A stretch of DNA of 8,530 nucleotides, taken from UBA4416 sp040376995. GTDB lineage: Bacteria; Bacteroidota; Bacteroidia; B-17B0; Aurantibacillaceae. Where the stretch lies: NCBI GenBank assembly GCA_040376995.1, contig JBEIPP010000131.1, positions 1 to 8,530 of the forward strand, written 5' to 3'. A program made the translations under genes and the position numbers. Below are positions 1-6,831 of the stretch, piece after piece (position 1 is the first letter of the stretch; the number at the start of each line of letters is the position of its first letter). Below the pieces are notes generated by a model. It worked only from the letters and a program-made list of their open reading frames with translations. It made no database searches and was not told the origin of the DNA.

Positions 1-137
1 AGTTGAAAGCTTAATAAAACAGACACTTTTTTGACTGAAGCATAGTAACCACTATGATGAAGGAGAAAAAGTGGCAAAGCGTTCTGTTTTGAAGAGGTTT
101 CAGCTCGTAATAGATTTTCTAATGCGTAATCTGGGTT
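1..137. mobile_element. Terminal part of an insertion sequence (right end, probably IS1380-like)
   Basis: The stretch ends in CTAATGCGTAATCTGGGTT (119-137). This matches 18 of 19 bases of 8001-8019, where the same motif lies just upstream of an IS1380-like transposase start. In both places the motif has the same orientation, so here the element would lie to the left and run off the window. I see no intact reading frame. A + strand frame from position 2 is broken by TGA at 32-34, and its continuation (35-151) resembles no transposase I know. The family assignment rests only on the shared end motif, so it is tentative. Confidence 0.4.
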
Positions 138-171
138 TAAGCATGTATTAGTTAATAAAACATTATCCGAT

Positions 172-203
172 TTTCACCAAATCATTGATTTTTAGTAATT
201 TCG
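172..203 (+). promoter_or_regulatory. Bacteroidota-type promoter of pepA, probably leaderless
   Basis: TAATTTCG (196-203) fits the Bacteroidota -7 element TAnnTTTG with one mismatch. TTTC (172-175) is a 3/4 match to the -33 TTTG, and the spacer is 20 bases. The ATG at 209 begins only 5 bases after the -7 element, where transcription should start, so the mRNA would have almost no leader. Confidence 0.5.
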
Positions 204-208
204 CACAT

Positions 209-1642
209 ATGACAACTATATCTAAAAAAAATCAAACAGATAGTAAACAAAGTTTAGCTATCATTTGCTCATCATTTAAAAACAAAGCAGAATATAATCT
301 AACGAAAGAACAAGTAGATTATATTTCTAATGATATTAAAACAAACGATAAAAAATTCATTTGTATTAATACCTTATCACGTTTAATTTTTTTGATATTG
401 ATTGACGATAAAAAAAATCATTACACTACATTAGAATTAATTCGTAAAAATGGAGCTACTATTGCAGATAATTTAAATTCAGAAAAACGTTCATCAATTT
501 CCATAATTAACGAATTAGCAAATGCAGATTTTTCTTTAGCATTAGCTGAGGGAATAGCATTAGCAAATTATCAATTTATTAAGCATAAACCAAGCGCTAA
601 AAAAAACAGAAACACTTTAGCTGCAATTAATGTTGTGGATGCAAAAGTAACACCACAACATGTTTCTAATTTATCAATAGCTATTGACGCCACTTTAAAA
701 GCTCGTGATTTAGTTAATGAGCCAGTAAATGTGTTAAATGCAACAGGTTTAGCAAATGCTTTTAAAACAATGGGAAAAACAGCTGGCTTTAAAGTGGAGG
801 TTTTAAATAAATCTAAAATCAAACAATTAAAAATGGGTGGTTTATTAGCTGTTAATGCTGGTAGCGTTGACGAACCAACATTTTCAATCATGGAGTACAA
901 ACCAAAAAATGCAAAAAATAAAAAGCCTTATGTTTTAGTTGGTAAAGGTGTAGTTTATGATACCGGTGGATTAAGTTTAAAACCTACACCAAATAGTATG
1001 GATTTAATGAAATGCGATATGGCTGGTGCAGCGGCAGTTGGTTGTACGATGTATGCTATTGCTAAAGCTAAATTAAATGTGCATGTGATTGCATTAGTGC
1101 CAGCTACTGATAATCGCCCTGGATTTAATGCTTTTGCTCCTGGGGATATTATTACTATGATGGATGGAAGTACGGTTGAGATGTTAAATTCAGATGCAGA
1201 AGGCCGTATGATTTTAGCAGATGCGCTTCATTACGCGAAACGTTATAAGCCAGAAATGGTCATTGAATTATCAACCTTAACTGGTGCTGCAGCAGCAGCA
1301 ATTGGTCAGTACGGTATTGTGAGTATGGGAACAGCAACCGACGAACAAAAAACTAATTTAACAGTGAGTGGATTGCGTATGCACGAACGTTTAGCTGAAT
1401 TTCCATTTTGGGATGAATACGATGAATTAATTAAATCTGACATTGCTGATCAAAAGAATTTAGGTGGCCCATATGGCGGAGCAATTACTGCGGGTAAGTT
1501 TTTAGTAAAGTATACTGATTATCCTTACATGCATTTTGATATTGCAGGCCCCGCTTTTGTTACTGCTAAAGATAGCTACAGAGGTAAAGGTGGTACAGGT
1601 TATGGCGTAAGATTGTTATTTGATTTCTTCTCTAATTTATAA
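209..1642 (+). CDS. pepA: Leucyl aminopeptidase, peptidase family M17
   Basis: This is a cytosolic two-metal aminopeptidase that removes N-terminal residues, typically Leu, from peptides during protein turnover. Numbered from the ATG at 209, the 477-residue protein has a variable N-terminal domain (about 1-150) and the M17 catalytic domain (about 160-477). The block GKGVVYDTGGLSLKP supplies K246, D251 and K258, and D270 follows in KCDMAGAA. The family signature appears as NSDAEGRM (327-334; canonical NTDAEGRL), giving D329, E331 and R333. The C-terminal HFDIAGPAF block is also typical. All expected metal ligands and catalytic residues are present and the length is normal. An in-frame TTG at 185 would add 8 residues, but it lies inside the promoter spacer, so I prefer the ATG. 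The next gene follows after 14 bases, which suggests cotranscription. Confidence 0.93.
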   Translation: MTTISKKNQTDSKQSLAIICSSFKNKAEYNLTKEQVDYISNDIKTNDKKFICINTLSRLIFLILIDDKKNHYTTLELIRKNGATIADNLNSEKRSSISIINELANADFSLALAEGIALANYQFIKHKPSAKKNRNTLAAINVVDAKVTPQHVSNLSIAIDATLKARDLVNEPVNVLNATGLANAFKTMGKTAGFKVEVLNKSKIKQLKMGGLLAVNAGSVDEPTFSIMEYKPKNAKNKKPYVLVGKGVVYDTGGLSLKPTPNSMDLMKCDMAGAAAVGCTMYAIAKAKLNVHVIALVPATDNRPGFNAFAPGDIITMMDGSTVEMLNSDAEGRMILADALHYAKRYKPEMVIELSTLTGAAAAAIGQYGIVSMGTATDEQKTNLTVSGLRMHERLAEFPFWDEYDELIKSDIADQKNLGGPYGGAITAGKFLVKYTDYPYMHFDIAGPAFVTAKDSYRGKGGTGYGVRLLFDFFSNL

Positions 1643-1656
1643 TTAAAATCCTTTCT

Positions 1657-2760
1657 TTGAAATTTTTATTACATATCATTTTATTTTGTTCTGTTTTGAG
1701 TTTTGCTCAAAGCAGTGCAATCGAATCTTTAATTGTAGTTCATTACGACGAAGCAAATAAGGCAAACTTGGGTCAGTTAATTTACCGCTATAATTTTGAA
1801 GACAATGCTTACACAGGCAGAGAGCAAATTATGGCAATTACTGGAAGAAAAAATGGAAAAGATTATGTGCGTTGTGATGTTGGTGAAAATACGTTGTATA
1901 AAAATCGCTATTTAATTTCTGGAATTGGTAATGTGATTGATTTAAATGAAAAAAAAGTATTACATGATGGAATAGCAAAATTTGTACGTTGTTCAAATGA
2001 TAGTATTATTTTTTTTACAAATGATGTCTTTAAAGGAAAGTACTATTCCTACTTTGATTTGAAAACAAATATTTACTCTGAAATTAAATCTTTAACATTT
2101 AAAGCAATTTTGGGTCAGGCTGTTGAGTTTGATAGAAGAACATCACCCTATAAATTAGAGTACTTTCCTACAGGAAAACCCAAAGTAGTATTAATGGAAG
2201 ACGCTGGTCATGGTGGTGTTTCGGCAACAGATAAAAAAACAGATATTCCAATTTATTGGATTGACGAGAATACATTTTTGTTTCCAAACATTAAGATTAC
2301 GGATTTAGAAGGGACTATTGTCAAGTATAATTTAATAACATCTACTGCAAAAACTTTAGGAACTTTTAATTCAGTTTCTAAAATCCCAGCCTCATACAAA
2401 TTAGTAAAGGGACGAAATTCGTTTGTTGAGTTTTATTTTAAAGAGAAATTATACATTTTAAATCCTTTAAAAGAAACGATGCTTATCTCAAACTATAAAG
2501 AGTTTGATTCAAATTACTCTTTAGAGGTAGAAGCTAAAGCAAAAGGCAGATCTATTTATTACAAGGGAGTGGAAATCGGGAAACATCATTTTGGTTTGCA
2601 AACGTTTAAAGTTGGAACAAACTATTCAGCATTTTTAAAAGAAATTGTCATGGGTGATGAGTCTTATCAACAAGGTTTATCTGTTTATGTAACTGCTATA
2701 GGTAAATGGCAAAATATTGCAACGATAGATATCGCATCTGTGGTTGGTTGGATAAAATAA
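1657..2760 (+). CDS. Secreted protein of unknown function with beta-propeller-like repeats
   Basis: I do not recognise this 367-residue protein. It begins with a clear Sec signal peptide: MK, a hydrophobic core (about 3-15), and the site SFA-Q near residue 17/18. Cleavage before Gln is common in Bacteroidota. The only start that yields this signal peptide is TTG at 1657; no ATG lies nearby. Four short segments look like propeller blade strands, with a hydrophobic strand followed by DL or NL and a turn: around residues 91-104 (VIDLNEKK), 129-142 (YFDLKTN), 220-236 (VKYNLITSTAK) and 266-280 (LYILNPLKE). A beta-propeller-like fold in the periplasm or outside the cell is an inference. I see no catalytic motif. 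The gene lies 14 bases after pepA and 10 bases before pdxA, so it probably shares their transcript, but this tells nothing about its role. Confidence 0.8.
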   Translation: MKFLLHIILFCSVLSFAQSSAIESLIVVHYDEANKANLGQLIYRYNFEDNAYTGREQIMAITGRKNGKDYVRCDVGENTLYKNRYLISGIGNVIDLNEKKVLHDGIAKFVRCSNDSIIFFTNDVFKGKYYSYFDLKTNIYSEIKSLTFKAILGQAVEFDRRTSPYKLEYFPTGKPKVVLMEDAGHGGVSATDKKTDIPIYWIDENTFLFPNIKITDLEGTIVKYNLITSTAKTLGTFNSVSKIPASYKLVKGRNSFVEFYFKEKLYILNPLKETMLISNYKEFDSNYSLEVEAKAKGRSIYYKGVEIGKHHFGLQTFKVGTNYSAFLKEIVMGDESYQQGLSVYVTAIGKWQNIATIDIASVVGWIK

Positions 2761-2770
2761 TAATAGTAGT

Positions 2771-3823
2771 ATGATAGATAATAAAATAGTAGTAGGAATA
2801 TCTCAAGGAGATTTAAATGGCATAGGGTTAGAAATTATATTAAAAACATTATCTGATCCAGCATTATCTGAATTATGCGTCCCTGTTTTATTTAGTTCTC
2901 AAAAAACAGTTTCTTATTTTAGAAAGATGTTTAACCTTGAAGAGTTTAATTTTAATCCTATCAGAGATTTCAATCAACTTAATACAAAAAAGCCTAATGT
3001 GTTTATTTGTTACGAAGAGGAAGTAACGATTGAATTAGGAAAGGCAACAGTGCAAAGCGGCAAATATTCAAAATTATCTTTAGAAGCTGCTACCATAGCT
3101 TTATTTGATAAGAAGATCGACGTGCTAGTAACAGCTCCAATTAATAAGCATTCGATGCAGGAAGCAGGATTTAATTATCCTGGGCACACTGAATATTTGG
3201 GAGAAAAATTAGGTGGCAAACCTTTAATGTTATTGTGTTCAAATGATTTACGTGTAGCAGTTGTAACTGGCCATGTACCAATGAAAAATATTTCCGAAAA
3301 AATTACAACAGCTAATGTTTTAGAAAAAATCACGCAGTTACACTCGTCTTTAATAAAAGATTTTGGTATTCGTAAACCAAAAATAGCGGTATTAGGATTA
3401 AATCCTCATGCTGGAGAAAACGGTGCCATTGGTGACGAAGAAAAAATAGCTATTATTCCTGCCATTGAAAAAGCAAAAGAAACCATGATGGTTTATGGGC
3501 CATACTCAGCAGACGGTTTTTTTGGAAATAATACTCAGGCACAATTTGATGGTGTATTAGCCATGTACCACGATCAAGGCTTAATTCCTTTTAAAACATT
3601 AGCATTTGGTCATGGTGTAAATTTTACAGCTGGATTAGATTTTGTTCGCACTTCTCCAGATCATGGCACAGCTTATGAAATAGCTGGCAAACAAATAGCA
3701 GATGAATCTTCTTTTAGAGATGCTTTATATTTAGCAATTGACATATATAGAAAACGAGTATTATTAAAAGATATTTCAGCTAATCCATTAGCTTTTGCTC
3801 CTATTAAAAAAGAGAGAGGGTAG
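2771..3823 (+). CDS. pdxA: 4-hydroxythreonine-4-phosphate dehydrogenase
   Basis: PdxA oxidises 4-phosphohydroxy-L-threonine with NAD and decarboxylates it, giving the 3-carbon amine that PdxJ uses to make pyridoxine 5'-phosphate (DXP-dependent vitamin B6 pathway). It is a cytosolic, metal-dependent homodimer in the characterised family. The 350-residue protein is close to family length. The N-terminus GISQGDLNGIGLEI (9-22) is the family start. GHTE (138-141) binds substrate. The three metal histidines are visible as H168 (TGHVP), H213 (LNPHAGE) and H267 (MYHDQG), and each comes from a different conserved block. K275, N284 and R293 (VRTSPDHGT) complete the active site. No key residue is missing. 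The ATG at 2771 is 10 bases after the upstream stop. No terminator hairpin is visible after its stop; decayed IS sequence begins within about 25 bases. Confidence 0.96.
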   Translation: MIDNKIVVGISQGDLNGIGLEIILKTLSDPALSELCVPVLFSSQKTVSYFRKMFNLEEFNFNPIRDFNQLNTKKPNVFICYEEEVTIELGKATVQSGKYSKLSLEAATIALFDKKIDVLVTAPINKHSMQEAGFNYPGHTEYLGEKLGGKPLMLLCSNDLRVAVVTGHVPMKNISEKITTANVLEKITQLHSSLIKDFGIRKPKIAVLGLNPHAGENGAIGDEEKIAIIPAIEKAKETMMVYGPYSADGFFGNNTQAQFDGVLAMYHDQGLIPFKTLAFGHGVNFTAGLDFVRTSPDHGTAYEIAGKQIADESSFRDALYLAIDIYRKRVLLKDISANPLAFAPIKKERG

Positions 3824-3847
3824 AGAATAGTTATAAAAAAATGGTAA

Positions 3848-4200
3848 TCAAAGCATTTTGGATACTCATTTTTTAAGATGAAAGTATTGGATTCAGCCAA
3901 ATCCGCAGACATTAATGAAACCGTAAAAGAATCAATATCAGAGAAAAGTATTGTACTACGCAATAAAGCAACAACATATTTTGATATATCAAAATATGTT
4001 GTAACACATTTAACCGAAAAGTCTGGAAAGGAAACAACAGTAAGCACTCTAAAGTGGGCGCATATTGCAATAGCAAGTGCAAAGAGGAATTTTTTAGGAA
4101 TCTATCACAAAATAAAAGGAAAGTATTTACAGAATTATCTAAACAATTTGTGTACAAACTTAATCGGCGATATTTTAAATCTAATACCAATTATAAATAA
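3848..4200 (+). pseudogene. IS1595/ISXO2-like transposase, C-terminal fragment, frameshifted
   Basis: This is the 3' half of a dead DDE-type transposase. The open frame reads KVLDSAKSADINETV, then KSGKETTVSTLKWAHIAI and GIYHKIKGKYLQNYLN. These blocks resemble the catalytic C-terminal region of ISXO2-like (IS1595 family) transposases. Two lesions are visible. First, the expected 'SIVFSD' before the TTY-DI block reads SIVLRN, so the catalytic Asp appears replaced by Asn. Second, after residue 'YLN' (about 4141-4152) the family-like ending YKLNRRYF continues one frame away (4153-4176) and stops at TAA 4198-4200, as expected for a one-base deletion. The N-terminal half is absent, because pdxA ends only 24 bases upstream. 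The ATG at 3878 is therefore an internal Met and not a genuine start. Family assignment is from remembered consensus and was not searched. Confidence 0.75.
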
Positions 4201-4438
4201 AAATAGTCTAAATTTTGTTGAATTGTTTTTTATTAAATTTGGACTATTAAATAAATATAGAATAGTACTACCGAAACAAATAATTATTAAGGAAGATTTA
4301 TTAACCTTAATAACTCATGCTAAAAACGGCAATGATTTAATTAAAAAGAGAATGCGACTGCTTATTGAATTGAAGAAAGGCAATCCTAATGAACATTCTA
4401 AGCGCGCCTTATCAGAGAAGCTTGGCGTCAATCATAAT
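4189..4438 (+). repeat. 250-bp direct repeat, copy A (IS630-like left end, degraded)
   Basis: This matches 8280-8530 in the same orientation, at roughly 94% identity by eye. It covers the element's leader, an inverted repeat and the first part of its transposase gene. The differences cluster before the start codon; the coding part differs at only a handful of bases. Copy B is the healthier one, because the start codon is lost here. The match is limited on the right by the window edge, so the real repeat may be longer. Confidence 0.9.
4202..4248. repeat. Imperfect inverted repeat in the IS630-like leader, copy A
   Basis: AATAGTCTAAAT (4202-4213) pairs with ATTTGGACTATT (4237-4248), 11 of 12 positions. 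The intact form is at 8294-8340. It lies just upstream of the transposase frame. Confidence 0.6.
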
Positions 4439-4531
4439 AGTATTGTTAAATGGCGTAATCTTTACCTATCAAATGGCAAGAATCATTATAAAAAGATGGT
4501 TGAAAAGGCGGATACAGGGCATCTATTTTAA
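4262..4531 (+). pseudogene. IS630-like transposase, N-terminal fragment, start lost and frameshifted
   Basis: The frame from 4262 reads IVLPKQIIIKEDLLTL and then a helix-turn-helix block (KRALSEKLGVNHNSIVKWRN), as in the DNA-binding N-terminus of IS630-type transposases. The copy at 8354 starts ATG GCA CTA CCG; here the same place reads ATA GTA CTA CCG, so the start codon is gone. After YLSNG (about 4465-4473) the encoded residues stop looking like the family. One frame away the sequence reads ESL-stop-KDG-stop-KGGY, resembling the usual 'ESLLKDGRKGGY' continuation. That suggests a one-base deletion near 4473-4477 plus two nonsense changes. The catalytic DDE domain is missing. It is in frame with the preceding IS1595 fragment, so both would be read as one false 217-residue protein. 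Confidence 0.75.
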
Positions 4532-4543
4532 TCCGCTTCAAAA

Positions 4544-4573
4544 AAAATCCCCTCCATTATTGGAAGGGATTTT
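4544..4573 (-). terminator. Rho-independent terminator of the Ton operon
   Basis: A 12-bp stem with one mismatch (4544-4555 with 4562-4573) closes a 6-base loop, ATTATT. Read on the minus strand, the stem ends in a run of eight T (4540-4547), the hallmark of an intrinsic terminator. It lies 21 bases past the tonB stop codon. The + strand side also has a short T run, so it may work in both directions and shield the operon from IS transcription. Confidence 0.88.
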
Positions 4574-4594
4574 ATACTTTATGCTTTTAAGATA

Positions 4595-5398
4595 TTATCT
4601 TAACTGGAAATTGATTGGTAAGTTAAAGAATACATTCACCGCTCTACCATTTTGTTTTCCAGCTTTCCAGTTTGGCATTGATTTAACAACACGAATTGCT
4701 TCTCTGTCGCATTCTCCGCATCCTGGTACACCTTTTAAAACTTGTACATCTGTAATGTTTCCATTTCCATTAACAACAAATTTCAAGAAACATTTACCAC
4801 TTAAACCAGCTTCTTTAGCCATTTGAGGGTATTGAATATTTTTTTGAATATACTTCATCATTTCCATCGCTCCACCCGGAAATTCTGGCATCTCCTCTAC
4901 TACTGTAAAGATTTCTGGTGCTTTTTCTTCAATTACACCATTACCATTTCCTTCTGATGGAACAACAACTACATCTCCATCACCTTCTTGTGTAACAGTA
5001 CTAACGTTAGTTTCTGCTAACTTATCTTGTGGTGGTGGTGGATCCGTTTCAACCGCATCATCCTTAATTACAGGAGGAACGAATTTTACTGTTTCCATTA
5101 CCGGTGGTGGCGGTGGTGGCGGTGGCGGTGGTGGCTCATTTTTATCTGCCGGTGGCGGTGTTAAATCGATAGTGGTCATATCCAATACCGGTTCTTTCAC
5201 AACCTCTTCACCTTTTAAACCCATCACAAACTTAATACCCATTCCTAAGGCTAATGCACCAACCATGCATCCAAGGATTAAGGTAACAGTCCAATTGTAC
5301 TTACGGCGTATCTCATACGCACCGTAAGCTTGGTTGCGTCCTTCAAAAACAATATCGTTTCTGGAGTCGTCAACTACACTATTCCAATTTGCTGTCAT
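4595..5398 (-). CDS. tonB: Energy transducer TonB
   Basis: TonB spans the periplasm and passes energy from the ExbB/ExbD motor to TonB-dependent outer-membrane receptors. The 267-residue protein has a cytoplasmic head (1-36), one membrane anchor (about 37-59) and a long Pro-rich periplasmic linker. The linker includes an unbroken run of 11 prolines (89-99, DNA 5102-5134) and a second patch near 120-123. The C-terminal TonB domain spans about 170-267. It shows the FPGG motif (173-176), YPQMAKEAGLSGK (190-202) and a final VFFNLPINFQLR-type strand. The cytoplasmic YGAYEIRR segment is typical of Bacteroidota TonB. A CGEC pair (227-230) plus C203 sit in the domain. The gene starts 2 bases after the upstream exbD stop, which implies translational coupling, and it is the last gene before the terminator. 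Confidence 0.95.
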   Translation of the reverse strand: MTANWNSVVDDSRNDIVFEGRNQAYGAYEIRRKYNWTVTLILGCMVGALALGMGIKFVMGLKGEEVVKEPVLDMTTIDLTPPPADKNEPPPPPPPPPPPVMETVKFVPPVIKDDAVETDPPPPQDKLAETNVSTVTQEGDGDVVVVPSEGNGNGVIEEKAPEIFTVVEEMPEFPGGAMEMMKYIQKNIQYPQMAKEAGLSGKCFLKFVVNGNGNITDVQVLKGVPGCGECDREAIRVVKSMPNWKAGKQNGRAVNVFFNLPINFQLR

Positions 5399-5400
5399 AT

Positions 5401-6042
5401 TTATTTAATTTTTTCTTGTAATAATGCATATTCCGTAGCCATCATCTCAACTCCTAAAACACGTTTACCAACATTGCAGATTTTTAATTCATCCAACATA
5501 TCAATCGCATTTTTATAGGTTGCCTGATCGTCCGTTTTAATTAAAACTGTAATTGCTTTAGTATCCGCTGTTGCATCAACCGCCATACGTTTATAGGTTG
5601 TATCTGCTAACAGTTTGTTTTTGTTTTTTTCAGTTAAGCCTTTGATTTCTTCAATAGCCCACTTGTTTTGCTCAGTTAATAAAGCGTGCAGGCCTTCAGG
5701 ACTAAAATTAGTTTCTTTTAAATCCGTTGGAGGAACTCCTTTTTCATTACCAGCAGCATAAAACTGACCTACATAATAAAAAATTCTATCATCCTTTGTC
5801 AATAAAAAAGTAACACCATTCTTAACCTCTGGTGGTGGTGGGCTTCCTGGAGGTGGTTCTGCTGGTAAGCTTAACTCCATGCTTTTTGGTTTACTAAAGG
5901 TTGATGTTAAAACGAAAAACGTAAGTAACAAGAACGCTAAATCTACCATTGGAGTCATATCCACGCGGGTACTCTGTTTCTTGGCGCGTTTCTTACCGCC
6001 TTTACCATGCCCGCCGCCGCCGCTTTCTGCTATTTCTGCCAT
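5401..6042 (-). CDS. exbD: Biopolymer transport protein ExbD (second copy)
   Basis: This is a stator/motor partner of ExbB in proton-driven energisation of TonB. The 213 residues start with a Gly/Lys-rich cytoplasmic tail (1-26). The family block VDMTPMVDLAFLLLTFFVL (27-45) follows, in which D34 in the single membrane helix is the proton-carrying Asp (E. coli D25). After the helix there is a Pro-rich linker (62-71) and a periplasmic domain ending in the ExbD-type block AITVLIKTDDQATYKNAIDMLDEL (about 163-186). The protein is longer than the roughly 140-residue proteobacterial ExbD, mostly from an insertion between 85 and 160, which is usual in this phylum. It is the third gene of the operon, 24 bases after the first exbD and 2 bases before tonB. 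Confidence 0.93.
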   Translation of the reverse strand: MAEIAESGGGGHGKGGKKRAKKQSTRVDMTPMVDLAFLLLTFFVLTSTFSKPKSMELSLPAEPPPGSPPPPEVKNGVTFLLTKDDRIFYYVGQFYAAGNEKGVPPTDLKETNFSPEGLHALLTEQNKWAIEEIKGLTEKNKNKLLADTTYKRMAVDATADTKAITVLIKTDDQATYKNAIDMLDELKICNVGKRVLGVEMMATEYALLQEKIK

Positions 6043-6066
6043 GTTAAATTAGTTTTTTAATTAATA

Positions 6067-6750
6067 TTATTTCTTTGGTTCAGCTGCTGGAACTGATGAC
6101 CCACCTTCCATTGATGTAATCAAATTGAAAGTGTAAATTTTCATATCTGTAAAGGTTTTAAATACATCTTTTACATAAATGTATTTTGCCTTAGCATCTG
6201 CTTTAATTGCATAACGAGGCTTTTCACCTTTAAACTCTTGCCCTGTTTCTTCCGCCTTATCTTTATTTCTCATATAGATAGCATTTAATTCAGTAGCAGA
6301 TATTTGAATCCAGTCTCTCAATTGGTTATTTACAGAATCTAAAGGAACACCTTTTTGAGGTTGAAACTTTAATCTTTCTGCTTCAGAAGCGTCTAGATAT
6401 CTTGGTAAATCTTTTATCTCAACACCAAAGCTAGATAAACCACCAAATTTTTTAATTTGGTCAGCGTTAAATTTAACGCCATACTTTTCGCTCATTTTTG
6501 CTAAAGTATTAGTTCTAGCTTCACCATTTCCTACTCCAAAAAACGCTCTACCAATATTATCTACTGTAATTAATACAGTATTTTCTGGTAATGTTTTATC
6601 AGATACTGATGATGGTGGATCCACTATCACCGGCTCTGCCATACGAAATGATGCAGTAAGCATGAAAAAGGTAACCAATAAGAACGCTAAATCCACCATT
6701 GGAGTCATATCTATGCTCGGTGCATGTTTTGCTGGTTTTATTTTTGGCAT
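6067..6750 (-). CDS. exbD: Biopolymer transport protein ExbD (first copy)
   Basis: The 227-residue ExbD has a short basic tail (1-12) and the block IDMTPMVDLAFLLVTFFML (13-31), with the proton-relay Asp at D20. The periplasmic part is enlarged (about 38-227), and the ExbD core resumes at RYAIKADAKAKYIYVKDVF (179-197). It differs from its neighbour in the whole periplasmic region, so the two probably form mixed dimers or serve different partners; that is inference. Over the membrane block the two genes are also alike at DNA level (38 of 43 bases, 5921-5963 against 6671-6713). It lies 81 bases after exbB, a gap that holds a palindrome. Confidence 0.93.
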   Translation of the reverse strand: MPKIKPAKHAPSIDMTPMVDLAFLLVTFFMLTASFRMAEPVIVDPPSSVSDKTLPENTVLITVDNIGRAFFGVGNGEARTNTLAKMSEKYGVKFNADQIKKFGGLSSFGVEIKDLPRYLDASEAERLKFQPQKGVPLDSVNNQLRDWIQISATELNAIYMRNKDKAEETGQEFKGEKPRYAIKADAKAKYIYVKDVFKTFTDMKIYTFNLITSMEGGSSVPAAEPKK

Positions 6751-6807
6751 GACTTATTTTTTAGTTACTAATTAATAGATGAAATTTATTTCTTAATTCC
6801 ATAACGG

Positions 6808-6825
6808 TCCCGATAGCTATCGGGA
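6808..6825. repeat. Perfect 18-bp palindrome between exbB and exbD
   Basis: TCCCGATAGCTATCGGGA is self-complementary along its full length and begins 6 bases past the exbB stop. No T run follows on the minus strand, so it is not a normal intrinsic terminator. As RNA it would form a stem with a tight tip, able to protect the 3' end of exbB or reduce read-through into exbD. The same palindrome is, from memory, common between genes in Bacteroidota. Confidence 0.85.
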
Positions 6826-6831
6826 TGAAAA

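Noticed and set aside
2..151. A transposase C-terminus in frame 2 at the window start
   Set aside because: TGA at 32-34 breaks it and the remaining residues resemble no transposase family I can recall; only the end motif is usable.
185..208. TTG at 185 as the start of pepA
   Set aside because: It lies within the spacer of the likely promoter and would precede the transcript; the ATG at 209 gives a normal N-terminus.
571..900. Minus-strand frame of 109 codons inside pepA
   Set aside because: It is antisense to a strongly conserved enzyme and shows no motif of its own.
3673..4190. Two minus-strand frames opposite the pdxA end and the IS1595 fragment
   Set aside because: Their sequences are complements of recognisable + strand coding and have no family features.
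4389..4826. + strand frame of 145 codons across the IS630 fragment, terminator and tonB
   Set aside because: It runs through a terminator and antisense to the conserved TonB domain.
5102..5134. GGT/GGC-rich stretch as a microsatellite or CRISPR-like array
   Set aside because: It is the coding sequence for the TonB proline run; no spaced repeats of CRISPR type occur anywhere in the window.
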